DNA of 64,000 nucleotides from contig JAVYIG010007200.1 of NCBI GenBank assembly GCA_035222895.1, positions 41,708 to 105,707 of the forward strand. The letters run 5' to 3'. Below are positions 22,040 through 33,280 of this stretch, in pieces; within the stretch, counting starts at the first letter, position 1, and every line of letters begins with the position of its first letter. The position numbers and the translations under genes are program-made. The notes under the pieces are model-generated. The model was not told the DNA's origin. It ran no database searches and worked only from the letters and a program-made list of their open reading frames with translations. This DNA is from Strongylocentrotus droebachiensis. Lineage: Eukaryota > Echinodermata > Echinoidea > Camarodonta > Strongylocentrotidae.

Positions 22040-22530
22040 ATAACGATTATGACTGTTCCATGGCAGATTTTTATCATAAATAATATTGCAACATCAACCT
22101 CTTTGATTTCCTCTCCAGCTATTTTCAGTTTACCATTTAATACCTATTTTAAATTTTTCTGCTTATCAACATGAAATAAGTTTTCAATGAATTAGTTTTA
22201 ACTATGTTAGCAATACACCAATTTTTTGTGTGTGTTGTTAATTACACCATCCACATTAATTTCACCCTGGTCAGCCGGAGAAGTATGAATTATGATAGAA
22301 CCATCGGCAAACAGCTGCACATTGATCTGTTACTAAGATCGTCATTAAACTATGCAAACGTTTAAACTCGATTGCCATGATTAGAGAGTTTTGCTAGTAG
22401 TATATTATGATTAAATGTGTCGAAATTGCTTTCTTAAAATCGATGAATATTCCAAGAGTGAATCTCACTGCTTCGTTCTTGTAAATTCAATCAATAATCT
22501 TGATGCAGCGAAACGTTTAACAAGAGGGTA
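22040..22530 (-). pseudogene. Decayed LINE ORF2 fragment (reverse transcriptase)
   Basis: The minus strand reads LGIFIDFKKA, then (shifted) DTFNHNILLAKLSNHG, which is RT motif A and its neighbour. Next, after an internal deletion, come SIIIHTSPADQ (after the FADD region) and NGKLKIAGEEIKEVDV. The last piece matches LKISGAELREVEEAT of the LINE at 5002, so it is the same general group. Several stops and shifts are present. It lies downstream of the death-domain gene on the same strand. Confidence 0.6.
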
Positions 22531-23011
22531 AGCCTTTACACAATACTGGGAATAATGTACTCAAAATTGGATAGGATTTACGCAATACTGGATGGTAATA
22601 TGCCCAACAAAGATGCATATGTTCTCTTTAACCAATGTTTGGTCAATTTTTTAGGCCAGAATTGTTATAATATTTAAACTTCGACGCTGGATTTAGACTT
22701 TTGTCCCAAAAGGTGGATTAAAACAGAAAATTGGTCTGAGAAGTTTTCTTTTCACATGATTTTAGGATAAGTCTTAAATGAATAAGAGTATACCTTTACT
22801 ATTTTTCGAGCAAATATATTGATTGTGATTTACAAAACAACAACCAAATGACAGGTAGTTGTTGAATTACAAAAACCATGAGAAATGACAGGAAGTTGAA
22901 TTAATAGTGGTGGACTACAACAACCATATAGTGCTATGTTCATATGTTGTCTGAATAACGAGCCATAGACCCTGGATTAAAGGGTGATATGAAACAGATT
23001 GAGCCTGCTCC

Positions 23012-23589
23012 CTAATCACTGGTGTCTGTGTCATCATCTTTCATTCGATCCTTCCGAGGATCAGCTGACTTTGTATTCTCAGACGCAAAGTTTTCGCAGA
23101 GCTCTTGACAATCCCCACGATTCATGCGTTCGAACGCCTTGGCCAAGTCCACAAGGTTCAGAATCTTCTTTTGAATCTCAGCAAGAACGAGTAGTTCTTC
23201 AGTCGGGTTCTTGTACTGCTCCAGTGATTGTATGTAGTCTCCAAGTCCTAGCTGAATGGCAAGGCCCCTCCAGTCATCAAAGACTGGGCTATCTCTGTTC
23301 AACCGGCAACGCAACTCATGCTGTAGCCTAGGAGGTACTATGGAAGCAATTGCAACAGGAGCATGGGCAGCAGTATTTCCTCGAGGATTATTTCCTTGGG
23401 GATTGTTGATGACCATCTCTCGGACGTAGATATTGACGCTCCCAGAACGCTGGTGCAATGGATCTGCTGAAGGTCCCGGAACTAATTCTTGGACAATGTT
23501 TGCCACAATTGCTTGTGGGGCTAACACTCCAATTGTCCCCTCTGCTGCAGACTCTAATGAACGGACGGGCTCTGTCGATGATGTAGGAG
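23012..23589 (-). CDS. ANK-ZU5-death-domain protein, last exon (death domain)
   Basis: This terminal exon (acceptor TTTTAAG above 23589, stop at 23012-23014) encodes a linker rich in Ala/Pro/Val, then a death domain of about 85 residues starting at PRLQHELRCRLNR. The conserved tryptophan stands in DDWRGLAIQLGL, followed by YIQSLEQYKNPTEELL, IQKKILNLVDLAKAF and MNRGDCQELCENF, in the usual six-helix order. A short acidic tail (DDDTDTSD) ends the protein. Death domains form homotypic assemblies in apoptosis and innate immune signalling; in this protein it would be the effector module of an ankyrin-repeat sensor. The two bases at the start fit the single base left by the exon at 23992-24087. Confidence 0.8.
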
Positions 23590-23991
23590 CTTAAAACAAA
23601 ACGATAGAACAAATGATATTCGTAAATCAATAACATCGTTCAGATTTCCGAAAAGCGTGTAAAGGAAATGAGCGTATATCAAAATTACAATTATGGGCTT
23701 CCAAAGTTAAGTTCCAACAACCGTTCCAGGTAGCCCACCCGCTTATTACACAGGGGTCGAGTGTTGCATAATTATATAGATTAATGTTTTGCCAACAGAT
23801 TTACGTTCGTTTTTATCTGAAATACGAAATCAAATGTCAGTCAGGATTCGTCTTAAACTAACGATTGATTGAGGGGATAAGACTAATTTTGGGTAAATAC
23901 AATTGACTTTTTCGTTGTTACAGAGCCCAGAACACGACTTTATCTATCAGCTCCTTACCAATTGCTCCTGTTTCTGTTAATACCAACTTAC

Positions 23992-24087
23992 GTGTGACTT
24001 GGTAGGCATATTCATATGACGGTGACTCTATTGATGGTGGAGTCAACGGCCTAGTTCTTGTAAGAACATCAGAATGACTACTTCCGT
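23992..24087 (-). CDS. ANK-ZU5-death-domain protein, linker exon
   Basis: A 96-bp exon with acceptor TTTTTCAG and donor GTAAGT. It codes for a Ser/Thr/Pro-rich linker (HSDVLTRTRPLTPPS) without a domain. The phase (two bases in, one base out) matches both neighbours, which is the main support. Confidence 0.6.
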
Positions 24088-24514
24088 CTGAAAAAGCAAC
24101 GTAAAAAAAGCTTTTCGAAAAATATTAAAATCAGACTCCGACCTGTGCTGTAAAAAACTGTCTGATCCGTTATCTCTCGCAAGTCAGCCCTTTGAATTAT
24201 ATTGTATACGTTTGGTTTATTGACATGATTGAGATACAATCATGGACCATGTAGCGAAGAGATGAAATAGTTAAATTTAAAGGTGTACAAATACATTGAT
24301 AAGGATATTTAAAAGAAAGGCCAATTACAAGAATTTAGGCCGCAGTAGCGGTTCTAGAGGCCCCCCCCCCCCTTCCCCCCAAAAGCACATGTAGAAAATG
24401 ATTGCTAGAAGACCCCATCCCCTGCACCCCCCCCCCCTGCGCCCTCTAAAAATTAACAATAATATTTATATTATGTATTCCTCAAGAACCGCTCCTGATG
24501 GGCCATAGTCTTAC

Positions 24515-24601
24515 CATATGGGTATGCAGGCTCAGGTGATGTTGAACCTATCGTTTCAAGATGATGCTCGCTTCTCGTCAGCTCTTCGGAAAGTTGAGAT
24601 G
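24515..24601 (-). CDS. ANK-ZU5-death-domain protein, linker exon
   Basis: An 87-bp exon with acceptor ATTATAG and donor GTAAGA, coding for a polar linker (SEELTRSEHHLETIGS). Same phase pattern as the adjacent linker exons, so any of them could be skipped without shifting the frame. Confidence 0.58.
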
Positions 24602-24862
24602 CTATAATGCAATAATGAAATCAGAATCAAATAAGGATAAAGCACAAATATAATGTAGTTTTTTCGATTTGTTTTAAAAATCATCTCTTTACAGTAAGGA
24701 CATCGCCGACATCACGTACGTTGAATGCGTGTTAATTTTGACACACGTTTTTCAGTTGTACCATGATGGTTTCGTGAAACCATGTTCTTCATATCAAAAA
24801 GGTTGTTAATGAAACAAACGAAGATAAAAATAATAGTATTAATAACTTTTTTTTAATCTTAC

Positions 24863-24964
24863 TTTTTGATATTCCCTGTCCAACATCAGTTGGTTCAGCT
24901 TTGCCTTTGGACGATGCAGATCCTGTCGGAGTTGATTGGGTAACTGGATTCTCATGCGGCACAT
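24863..24964 (-). CDS. ANK-ZU5-death-domain protein, linker exon
   Basis: A 102-bp exon with acceptor ACAATTCAG and donor GTAAGA. It encodes a Ser/Thr/Pro/Lys linker (TQSTPTGSASSKGKAEPTD). It is phase-compatible with 25368-25512 before it and 24515-24601 after it. No domain. Confidence 0.6.
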
Positions 24965-25104
24965 CTGAATTGTGAATACATGATATCAACGTGATGAGAA
25001 GCGATTAGCCTAAAATAATAATTATTCCAAATTGGAGTCACTTGCCATTTGCCACTTGCCATTAGTATTGCACGTAAAATAATGTACATTTAATATATTA
25101 TGGA

Positions 25105-25129
25105 TATATATATATATATATATATATAC
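25105..25129. repeat. TA dinucleotide microsatellite
   Basis: About twelve TA units inside an intron of the ANK-ZU5-death-domain gene. Confidence 0.8.
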
Positions 25130-25367
25130 TGTATTGCCCAATATAACCGCACTAGCATAATTCCACTGAAGTGGGGTCAAATTCACTGGTACCAGCAGTA
25201 GTAGAATCTCTTTTCACTTGCCGTAAGAAAATGAGACCAGGATCGACAGAACTGTTAAGGAGTTCAATATTTTGTTTTCGGGAGCATTTTGTCCAATATC
25301 AATAATCTTTCTTACACAACTTATTTAAAACGCTTGAAAAGAAAGGAATTCATGTCCTTGATATTAC

Positions 25368-25512
25368 CGCTGTACAGTACTTTGAAGGCGATACGCTTGG
25401 TGATCTTTTGCTTCAAGATGAATTTGACGGGAACTTCAGATACTTCACGTGGCTGAAGAGTGAACGGCATCCGATGGGTCGTCATGTGAAAGAAAGCACA
25501 TTCTTCAAGTTC
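25368..25512 (-). CDS. ANK-ZU5-death-domain protein, exon 4 (UPA-like region, second part)
   Basis: Acceptor TTTCTTAG above 25512, donor GTAATA below 25368. The 48-codon exon reads ECAFFHMTTHRMPFTL then EVSEVPVKFILKQKI, a beta-rich segment that in the ZU5 family follows the ZU5 module (UPA domain of UNC5, PIDD and ankyrin). One base is left for the next exon. The assignment to UPA is by position and pattern. Confidence 0.68.
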
Positions 25513-25974
25513 CTAAGAAAATCAGAGATAACCATCAATTAACACCCTACGAAATTATCATTGCATTTTCCCCCGGTCCCTAGCTGAAAAAACATCCTTT
25601 GTGTGGCCATGCCTTGATCCATAATACATGGCCGTACAGAGGATTTTTTTTCTGTTGGGGACCGGGGGAAATGCAATGAATTATTGATAATTTATTGCAT
25701 TTTCTTTGTTTTGTTTTGGGGGCTGCCCCTTACCCTAGCCCCCCGCTGGGTACAGGCATGATTCAGTAACAAAGCAATGGCATCGTAACTGTGAGGCCCC
25801 AGGAAAAAAACCGTGTCGATGTGCTATATTAGTGCCCTTTTGTGAGGCATTAATCTTCATTACTGTCAGTTATGAATTAAGGACGTAGGTCTACTAGTTG
25901 ATAAGCATAGTAACATACACATGCTTTTAGCAGTCACGCAAAACAAACACTCGCAAATTATTATTCAATAAAAT

Positions 25975-26204
25975 GCCACCGCGGCACTAATGTCCTTTGG
26001 CAAGACATTGATCTACATTGGCCACATTCAACCCAGGTGATGTAAATGGGTACCTGGCAGGAAATTAATTCTTTGAAATGCTAGAGCGCCGCAATGGCAG
26101 CACAGCTAAAGCCGGGGTAATAATCTCCAAGTTTGGAACCGCTTAGTGATTCTAATAAGCGTTATATAACAACTGAGTATTATTATTATTATTATTATCT
26201 ATCA
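25975..26204 (+). mobile_element. SINE, 5'-truncated (plus orientation)
   Basis: Carries the body of the same SINE family (CACTAATGTCCTTTGGCAAG, CCCAGGTGATGTAAATGGGT) and the ATT-repeat 3' tail (26180-26203). The tRNA-like head is missing. It lies in an intron of the minus-strand death-domain gene. Confidence 0.7.
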
Positions 26205-26284
26205 GGAATAAATCATTGTCAAAATCGTTGCATAAATTGAGGTAAAACAAAACTATTCCACCTTTATGACCAACAGTGTACATA

Positions 26285-26690
26285 TAGACCACAGGATGAA
26301 AGTATCGATTTTTATTCCAGAATGTATGATCTTTTTGAAAAAACGGAATCAGAAGACATTGTGGTTCTTGGTGACTTTAATGTTGACTATCAATTAAATA
26401 ATACTGTTTATGATAATCATCTATCTGTGATTGAATGTTCATTTGCACTTAACCAGATTCTTACAAAATCTACTCGGGTAACATGTAAGTCTTCTAAATG
26501 TATAAAGATTTGATATTTACTTCAATCCCTGAACGTCACGAACTAGACAACATTGCTCTCAGTGATCACTATTTGATTTTAACTTGCATGGATTTTGATT
26601 TTAATGAATCTCAGCATAGAGTTACAAGATATAGGAAATATAAACGTTTCAGTGAAGCTCGCTTTATTGACGATATTTGTAATATAATAT
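26285..26690 (+). pseudogene. LINE endonuclease fragment
   Basis: The plus strand reads DIVVLGDFNVDY (GDFN endonuclease motif), then ILTKSTRVT, a frame shift near 26505, DLIFTSIPERHELDN and SDHYLILTC (SDHY motif). These are the C-terminal motifs of the AP-endonuclease of a jockey/CR1-like LINE. It is antisense to, and in an intron of, the death-domain gene. Confidence 0.7.
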
Positions 26691-26717
26691 TCTATTCAAT
26701 TATAATGACATTCTCAC

Positions 26718-26831
26718 CTGTGTTGACACTTCGTCTTCGTTTTCCAAATATCTGACCAAAAGGGGTCCTTGTCCCAAATATACACAGTACTGCTCACCAG
26801 GAAAGGATACCTGGTAGTCTCGTATGGTATC
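26718..26831 (-). CDS. ANK-ZU5-death-domain protein, exon 3 (UPA-like region, first part)
   Basis: A 38-codon exon with acceptor CTTTTGCAG above 26831 and donor GTGAGA below 26718, phase 0 at both ends. It reads DYQVSFPGEQYCVYLGQGPL then VRYLENEDE, resembling the segment between ZU5 and UPA in the sea urchin ankyrin-ZU5 family as I remember it (a YPGEPRLVCV-like strand). Phase agrees with both neighbours. Confidence 0.68.
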
Positions 26832-27405
26832 CTGCAAAAGGTTGAACATATATGGATCCATATTGACACAATGATAATGACAATAATTATATACTACTAA
26901 TAATACTAGTTGCAATAATGCTGTTCTTCAAGATAGAGGGCACTGCAATGTACTGCAGCAATTACAAGGTACTTAGATACACCTGGGCGGCAATTATGGA
27001 TGAATTTTGTTATGAGTCTCGAACTGATTATTTACTTCAAGATGTGAAACTTTTATCGGGTTTAAATATTATATTTGTGGTTTTGTTTTGATATTTGTTG
27101 TGACCACCCAGTCCCCTCTCCCTCCCCTTCCGTGCGCGGACCCCTCTACTCAGAAAACGTTACACAAAAAAAGTATTGACATCGTTACCACTGGAAGACC
27201 GGGGACACACAAAAAAAAAGTTATTTAAATGAACATGGTAAAAAACTTTCCGTCCCAATTCCAGTGTTTAATATACAAACAAAAATATAATATATATTAG
27301 TTGCATGGACTTACTAAAGGATTTCCTGTCCATTTTAACATTTATTTCATTTAAATTCTTGTTCAGCTACAATTATGCCGAACTGTTAATTCATGATAAA
27401 TCTAC

Positions 27406-27704
27406 CTCTTTCATGCCGCAGAAGTCGTCTTTAATATTGAGCAAGATGTAGTTAATGACGTCTCTGGATGTTGAAATGGGAGCGTATGGCGTACAGATGA
27501 GCCGTTTACCGATGAAGTATCTCCTGATTAAGGAGATTATCCACCATTTCGAGAAATGGTCTAAGTACAGAGTAAGGTGATTCTTTGCGACTACACACCG
27601 AGCAGCTTTGTCAGAAGCAGGAACTATCCTTGAAAATTCATCAGACCCTTTCAACAAAACACACATAGAAAGAGGGGACCGTGTTAATTTTGTTACGCAG
27701 TGAA
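27406..27704 (-). CDS. ANK-ZU5-death-domain protein, exon 2 (end of ZU5, UPA start)
   Basis: Acceptor read as TTGACAG above 27704 (an alternative at 27713 keeps the same phase); donor GTAGAT below 27406. It encodes HCVTKLTRSPLSM, VVAKNHLTLYLDHFSKWWI (the conserved hydrophobic/His/Trp strand that ends ZU5 modules) and LLNIKDDFCGMKE. It completes the ZU5 module begun in exon 1 and runs into the UPA-like part. The exon takes one base from exon 1 and ends in phase 0. Confidence 0.68.
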
Positions 27705-28489
27705 CTGTCAACGCTCTGGGATTTAGTATAATGAAGCAAGGAAAGTATTTTGTGTAAAGTTTGTGGATTGGCTGGGAAGCTTTGTTGGAGGGTCATTGTT
27801 TATTTAAGAGCAATGTCGTTAAAAAAAATGTCAATTGATGTTTGGTGATTGGCTGTTAACAAACAATTTTGTGTATCAGATCATGCATAATTTTTTTTTC
27901 CTCAATTCCCCACGATCTTTCCGTAAGAATATGGAAAACGGCGGCTGTATGAACTGTGCGACTTATACATTTTTCAAGCACAAAGACTGAAACATTTTCT
28001 ATTATAATAGAAGTTTATCAAGTAAAACTCAGTGAAGTAGAACATTCTCAGAGGAACAGTAAGACAAAATTAAGTGTGTGTGAAGATCTCTGTCATAATT
28101 GTGATATGTTCGTCGTGGCAGTCATGTGCTATCTGCACTGTCACAACATATATCTTCCCTTAACCCATCCCTTTGTTTTTTGTCTGACCAAAGAACATTA
28201 ACTGACTGAATACACTGTAATTCAATTAGTCGACTGTAGTATTTCTATAAGCATTGAGAAATTTACCATAAATTATTTCATTGCAAAACCTCTCGCACTT
28301 TGACAGTTCAGTTCATAGCTTGATTACCGCCAATAATCAGTGGTAGATATGGACTTGTTACAGAAACCGCAGTGATGTCCAAAATTCTCATGGCAACTAA
28401 GCGGATTACGATTTTTTTTTTCTCGCGGATACTAGCGGTATGGAACAACCAAATGCGGCGCTCCCGGGGGCGGCAGGGGGGACAACCCC

Positions 28490-29440
28490 CCGCTTTTTTA
28501 AGTAACCCAAAATTTCCCCTTTTTACATAGGAAAAGTGCCCCTTTTACTTTGACAAGTGCTCCTATTAATTTTCAAAAGCGCGCCTTCCCAACTCTGATG
28601 AGTCCCCCTTTTATTTTGACACGTACCCGTTTTCCTTCGACAAGTTCCCATTTTCCTTTGCAATATGTGTCCATTTTTCATTCTCATAAATGCCCCTTTT
28701 AATCTCTAGTAAGTGCCCCTTTTCACTTTTGATAAGCGCCTCCTTCACCTCTGATAATTGCCCTATTCTCATCTGAGAGGTGCCCCTTTTGCTTTGACAA
28801 GTGCCCCTTACCCTTTTAATAAATACCCCCTTTTAACTCGGATAAGCGCATCTTATATTTTCACAAGATTGTGCCCCCTTTCCTTTTTAATAAGTGCCCC
28901 TTTTCCTTATGATAGGTACCCCCATTAAAAAAAGCCCTTCACCCTTCTCATAAATATGCCTTTTCATTCTCATAAGTGCCCCTTTTCACCTCTTGTAAGT
29001 GATCCTATTCAATTCTGAGAGATATTCGTTTTACTTTGACAAGTGCCCCCTTCCCCTCCTGATTTCATATATATGGTCAGTGCCCCTTTTCACCTCTTAT
29101 AATTATACGTATGATATATGATACGTACCCATTTTCCTTTCTAATATTAAAGGACGCTATCACTTTTTTCATGAATGCCCCTTTTCACTTCTTATCAATG
29201 CCCCTATCAAAATATGATAGGTGTCTCTTTTCTGTCGACAGATGCCCATTTCCCATTCTCATAAGTGCCTTTTTCGTCGCTGGTGAGTGCCTCCTTTTTT
29301 AGGTGTAAGAAGTGCCCAATTTTCACCTCTGATACTTTGACACGTGTTCCTTTTCTTTTATATTAAGTGTCTTATCCCTTTCGATAAGTGTCCCCTTTCC
29401 TCTCATCATAAAACGTGCCCCTAATTTCAAACGATTAAGA
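28490..29440. repeat. Degenerate minisatellite (GTGCCCCTTTT unit)
   Basis: About 950 bp made of some 30 imperfect units of roughly 27-30 bp, consensus close to AAGTGCCCCTTTTCACTCT plus a GATA/CATA spacer. A few outlying units occur at 29810-29860. It has no coding sense in any frame. It sits in the long first intron (27705-30154) of the death-domain gene. Confidence 0.8.
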
Positions 29441-30154
29441 GCAATTTCCCCCAAAGCTCGATCGCTATGCTCGCTCGCATTTATAGATGTTATAATTATG
29501 TTACTTGTCTTTTCTGTCTTTCGTTATGAGAATGTGCTTATTACCCCATCAGAATTGGGTTTTTACTTTTTATAAGATGTAATTTTTCGCACTGCGACCT
29601 CACAACTCTTAAAAAATTTCGTCGCTCGCAAATGAATGTTAAGACCATCACACCGACTGCAAAATATGCTGCTTAAACAATATATTATATGATTCATACA
29701 GAGAAAAAAATATTGAATCAATCCCCGATAACATAATCACAATATGGGGGTATATACCAATGTCTAAAATATTGTATATTTTCGCTTTGAGATTTTCCTC
29801 TAAAGGTGCCCTTTTCCCCAGAAAATGCCCTTTTTTGTTGGTGCCCTCACTTTGAAAGTCGCTTCACCGCCTCTGGGAACAACCACGAGGAAGTGACTGC
29901 GTTTCGTGACCCTGGCTAGGATAGTTCTAGATCTTACACTGAACAGCTTTTGCCCCGCATTTATATTGGAATCCTGTACCTTGAACTTTGATTTGCTTCA
30001 GTCTAATATTTGAAACTAAGCCTTCAATTCAATATGAATCTAAAAGTGAATTAAAGAAGTTAAGAATATTAAACGAAGAGGGGGAAATAAAAGGAACGGG
30101 AGGGAAAGGAATTTATATGGAAATATGAGATCTATGGTAAAAGGAAGATCTTAC

Positions 30155-31790
30155 CAGTCCTTCGGGTGTATAGCACAATTTCTACCTCGTCTGGGTTGCT
30201 GAAAATGGCACTATGCAAGACCCTGACTTCCACCGGAGTTTTGAACTGAAGACCAGGAGGGGATAGCTTAAGCCCAACTGAGATGATAACTTCGTCTTTT
30301 TCCAGGTTTAAGTCAGGTGGAATGCTTGTCAATGTTTCTGCTGTGATAGTATTATATTTGGATATGTCCACATCGTCTGGTGAAAATGGAACCTTAATGG
30401 AACACTCGTTGAGACTAATAAGCATTGTCTCTTCTGCGATGCTCTTCTTCGAGGAGCTAGAGCTGTCTCGTGGATTGGTACGATGGGGATCGTATGGTCG
30501 AGAGTATGGGGACATATAGCTAGGGAAAGCCTCACCACCAAAAGTACGGCGAAGGGAGGCATAGTGGTCCCCTTCCAACCCAATAAATGGCTTAACGGTC
30601 TTTGATGCTTCTTCTTTCAAAAGGTACTCTGCAATGTCAAATTGGCCACCGTCTAAAGCAAGGTCTAGAGGTGTCCAGTAATCATTAGCAAGTCTCCCCA
30701 GGTCTGCCCCTTCACTAACGAGGGATTTGACAATACCAAGATCACCATTGAATGATGCTATGTGAAGAGCTGTTATCCCATCTTTATCACTAATATCAAT
30801 GCCTGCTCCTGCGTTCAGTAAGACCTCGACAATACCCAAATGGCACCCTCCTGTTGCAAGACACAAGGGTGTCATCCCGTTCCTGCGTGCTTTGTCAACA
30901 TCTACCCCTTCGTTAACGAGAACTTTGACAATATCAAGGTGTCCCCGAAATGATGCCAAACTAAGTGCGGTCCAACCATCGTCAGTGCTCCTTTCTAGCT
31001 CCGCTCCTTGACTGGTTAGATATTTCACTCCATCAATATTTCCAGTTTGGGATGCAGTATGTAGAGCTGTACACCCATCTTTACCACACGTGTTAATGTT
31101 GGCTCCTTTTGTCAAAAGGTAATCTGCGATGTCAAGATGGCCACCCTTTAGAGCAAGGTGTAGAGGTGTCCCGTAATCATTAGCAAGTCTCCCCAGCTCT
31201 GACCCTTTACTAACAAGGTATTTGACAATATCAAGATGACCCTTGAATGATGCTATGTGAAGAGCTGTAAACCCATCTTTATCACCAATTTCAATGCCTG
31301 CTCCTTTGTTCACGATATACTCGACGACTTCAAGATGGCCACTGGCTAAAGCACGGTGTAGAGGGGTCCAGTAATCTTTAGCAAGTCTCTCTAGCTCTGC
31401 CCCTTTACTAACAAGGTATTTGACAATATCAAGATGACTCTCGAATGATGCTATGTGAAGAGCTGTGAACCCGTCTTTGTCACCAATATCAATATCTGCT
31501 CCTTCGTTCAATAACAGCTCTACCACATGAAGATGGCCTTTCTTTGAGCATAAGTGGACCGATGTATGTAGGTTAGCATCGACCACATTCACTTTTGCTC
31601 CATGATGGATAAGGGATTTAACTGTTTAACCCAAATGTCCGTTTTCCGAGGCAATGTGGAGAGGCGTCTTGCCGGACGCATCTGGGCAGTTTACATCAAC
31701 TCCTCCCGAATCATCTGACTTGTTCTCCGAGTCGATTAATGATTGTATCTCCAGGAAGTCTCCTTTTGCTGCTGCTAAAAACAGCGCCAT
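30155..31790 (-). CDS. ANK-ZU5-death-domain protein, exon 1, interrupted by a stop codon
   Basis: Starts at the ATG 31790-31788 (MALFLAAAKGDFLEIQSLID), the N-terminus I remember as typical of the sea urchin ankyrin-ZU5-death family. The first ankyrin repeat (GKTPLHIASENGHLG) is cut by an in-frame TAA at 31628-31626, after which the frame stays open for 490 codons. Ten further repeats of 33 residues follow, several with intact TALHIA / TPLHLA and GHLDIVKYLVSKG helices. Two (DKDGFTALHIASF-type) are nearly identical. After a linker, a ZU5 module starts near 30500 (LNECSIKVPFSPDDVDISKY, LKLSPPGLQFKTPVEVRVLH) and runs into exon 2. The donor is GTAAGA below 30155. With exons 2-8 the model is 1018 codons with all phases consistent. 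Predicted role: cytoplasmic repeat-domain receptor or adaptor signalling through its death domain. Either a pseudogene, an allele, an assembly error, or use of the downstream ATG at 31592 that restores most of the protein. Confidence 0.78.
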
Positions 31791-31799
31791 GTTAAACGT

Positions 31800-33275
31800 A
31801 ATTCACAGCCACAACGTTTTGCACAATAATTATGATATTACCGTGCTTTCCAAACATCCGGCAAACATCATGTTACTTATCTATTGTTATATGACATTAA
31901 AACTACTGTGTAAATTAGCCCGTACCCTTTAGTAGTGTTATCTATTTGGACTATTCTAAGGAGCAATCGAGCGTGATTATATGAAAGCATTCTATAGATT
32001 GGACTTTGCATTCATATCCATATTCGACCTCAGAAGCCTGCCTATTGCAACAATATAGAAATACTGGCTTGCCATTTCTCTGTATTTGGGGGGCCTGAAA
32101 TGAACCGGGTTTCAGATTTACGTGAAAGAAAAAGAACATAGCGGATCAATATTTAACTACGTCTCATTTATAACCAGTGCTGTAGCTATGGGATTACGTG
32201 TACCCCCCCCCCCTCACCAATCCCCATCCATCACGCACATACACATCGAATACTAAAAAATATGAGAGAAAAGATGAACAAGAGAGAAAGAAGAAATGGG
32301 TCAGAGAAAGATAAAAGAATACGATCTCTACGATCGCTTTTCTTTAACACTCTACATGTGTAATGCTGTAACCTGTTGATGTAGAGTACTCGCTTCATTT
32401 CTCTAAAATTGGCAGGATATAAACCAAATTTGTCAGTATATATCTCAATCAACAAAGTGCTAATAATTCGTCCCTCTTCGTGTACATTATAAGCACATCA
32501 TACTCGAGCCCTTTGCTCAAAATTTTAAACTTCGATTATTCTCATATCGAATACATTTCTCAGAATTATGTCAGTTAAGAAGATGAACTAACATCCTCGT
32601 TCTTTAAAGCTTATCGGCACTAGTTTGGCCAGGAGGGAATAGACCACACAGCGAGGTCACTGACCAGTGGCTATCTCATCAACTCAGCTCTCAAATAACA
32701 TATTAAAAAATAGAAGATCATCGGGGACCAATAGGCACCGATTGGGGAAGTTTTCTATACATAGGGAGCAAGTAGCTACAGGTAGGACAGTTGGGCTTAA
32801 AAATGAGTTCTAAATACGAAATAGAAAAATGTTGATTTACGGGATGTTCAACTGACAGAAGATACCAGACCAACAACAGACCGGAAACACTATTACATTG
32901 CCCTGAATCGCCGAGAATTGGTCGATTTGAAGTCGGTTTCGAGCAATGATTAATACCTCAGTCACACTGGCAAACCGACTTCGCACCGACTCCAAAGAGT
33001 CCAAACTGACTGCCACTGTGGATAATGTAATCGGTTGTCTGGTCCGGTCTGGGTGTGGATGTCTTTGTATTTGATTTGTCATAATACGTATTACAAGAAT
33101 AGGGTTCACTTCTCTTTTTCTTCGTGGATCTTCTTCGGTGGACTACAACTATACATAAATATCACCTTTATTTATTTACTCCATTAAGAAGATAATATTA
33201 TGTTTCATGATTTTTGTGTCAATGTCCACCAAAATTTTCAGAATATATTATTGTTACAGTTTCTTGTACTTTTAA
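31800..33275. other. Intergenic stretch upstream of the death-domain gene
   Basis: Holds a repeat block (32615-32795, listed separately). No clear TATA box or exon was recognised in the first 300 bp upstream of the ATG at 31790, so the promoter is not located. Confidence 0.4.
32615..32795 (-). repeat. Interspersed repeat (family also at 52840 and 62095)
   Basis: Contains ATCATCGGGGACCAATAGGC and GGGAGCAAGTAGCTAC, the complement of CTACTTGCTCCCTCTATATA at 62101 and of the block at 52840-53030. It looks like a dispersed element about 180 bp long; class unknown. Confidence 0.6.
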
Positions 33276-33280
33276 TTTCT

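Noticed and set aside
28490-29440. CRISPR array
   Set aside because: Units are degenerate and contiguous without unique spacers of constant length, and the DNA is animal nuclear.
30283-31011. Plus-strand and alternative-frame reading frames across the ankyrin exon
   Set aside because: Shadows of the ankyrin/ZU5 exon on the minus strand.
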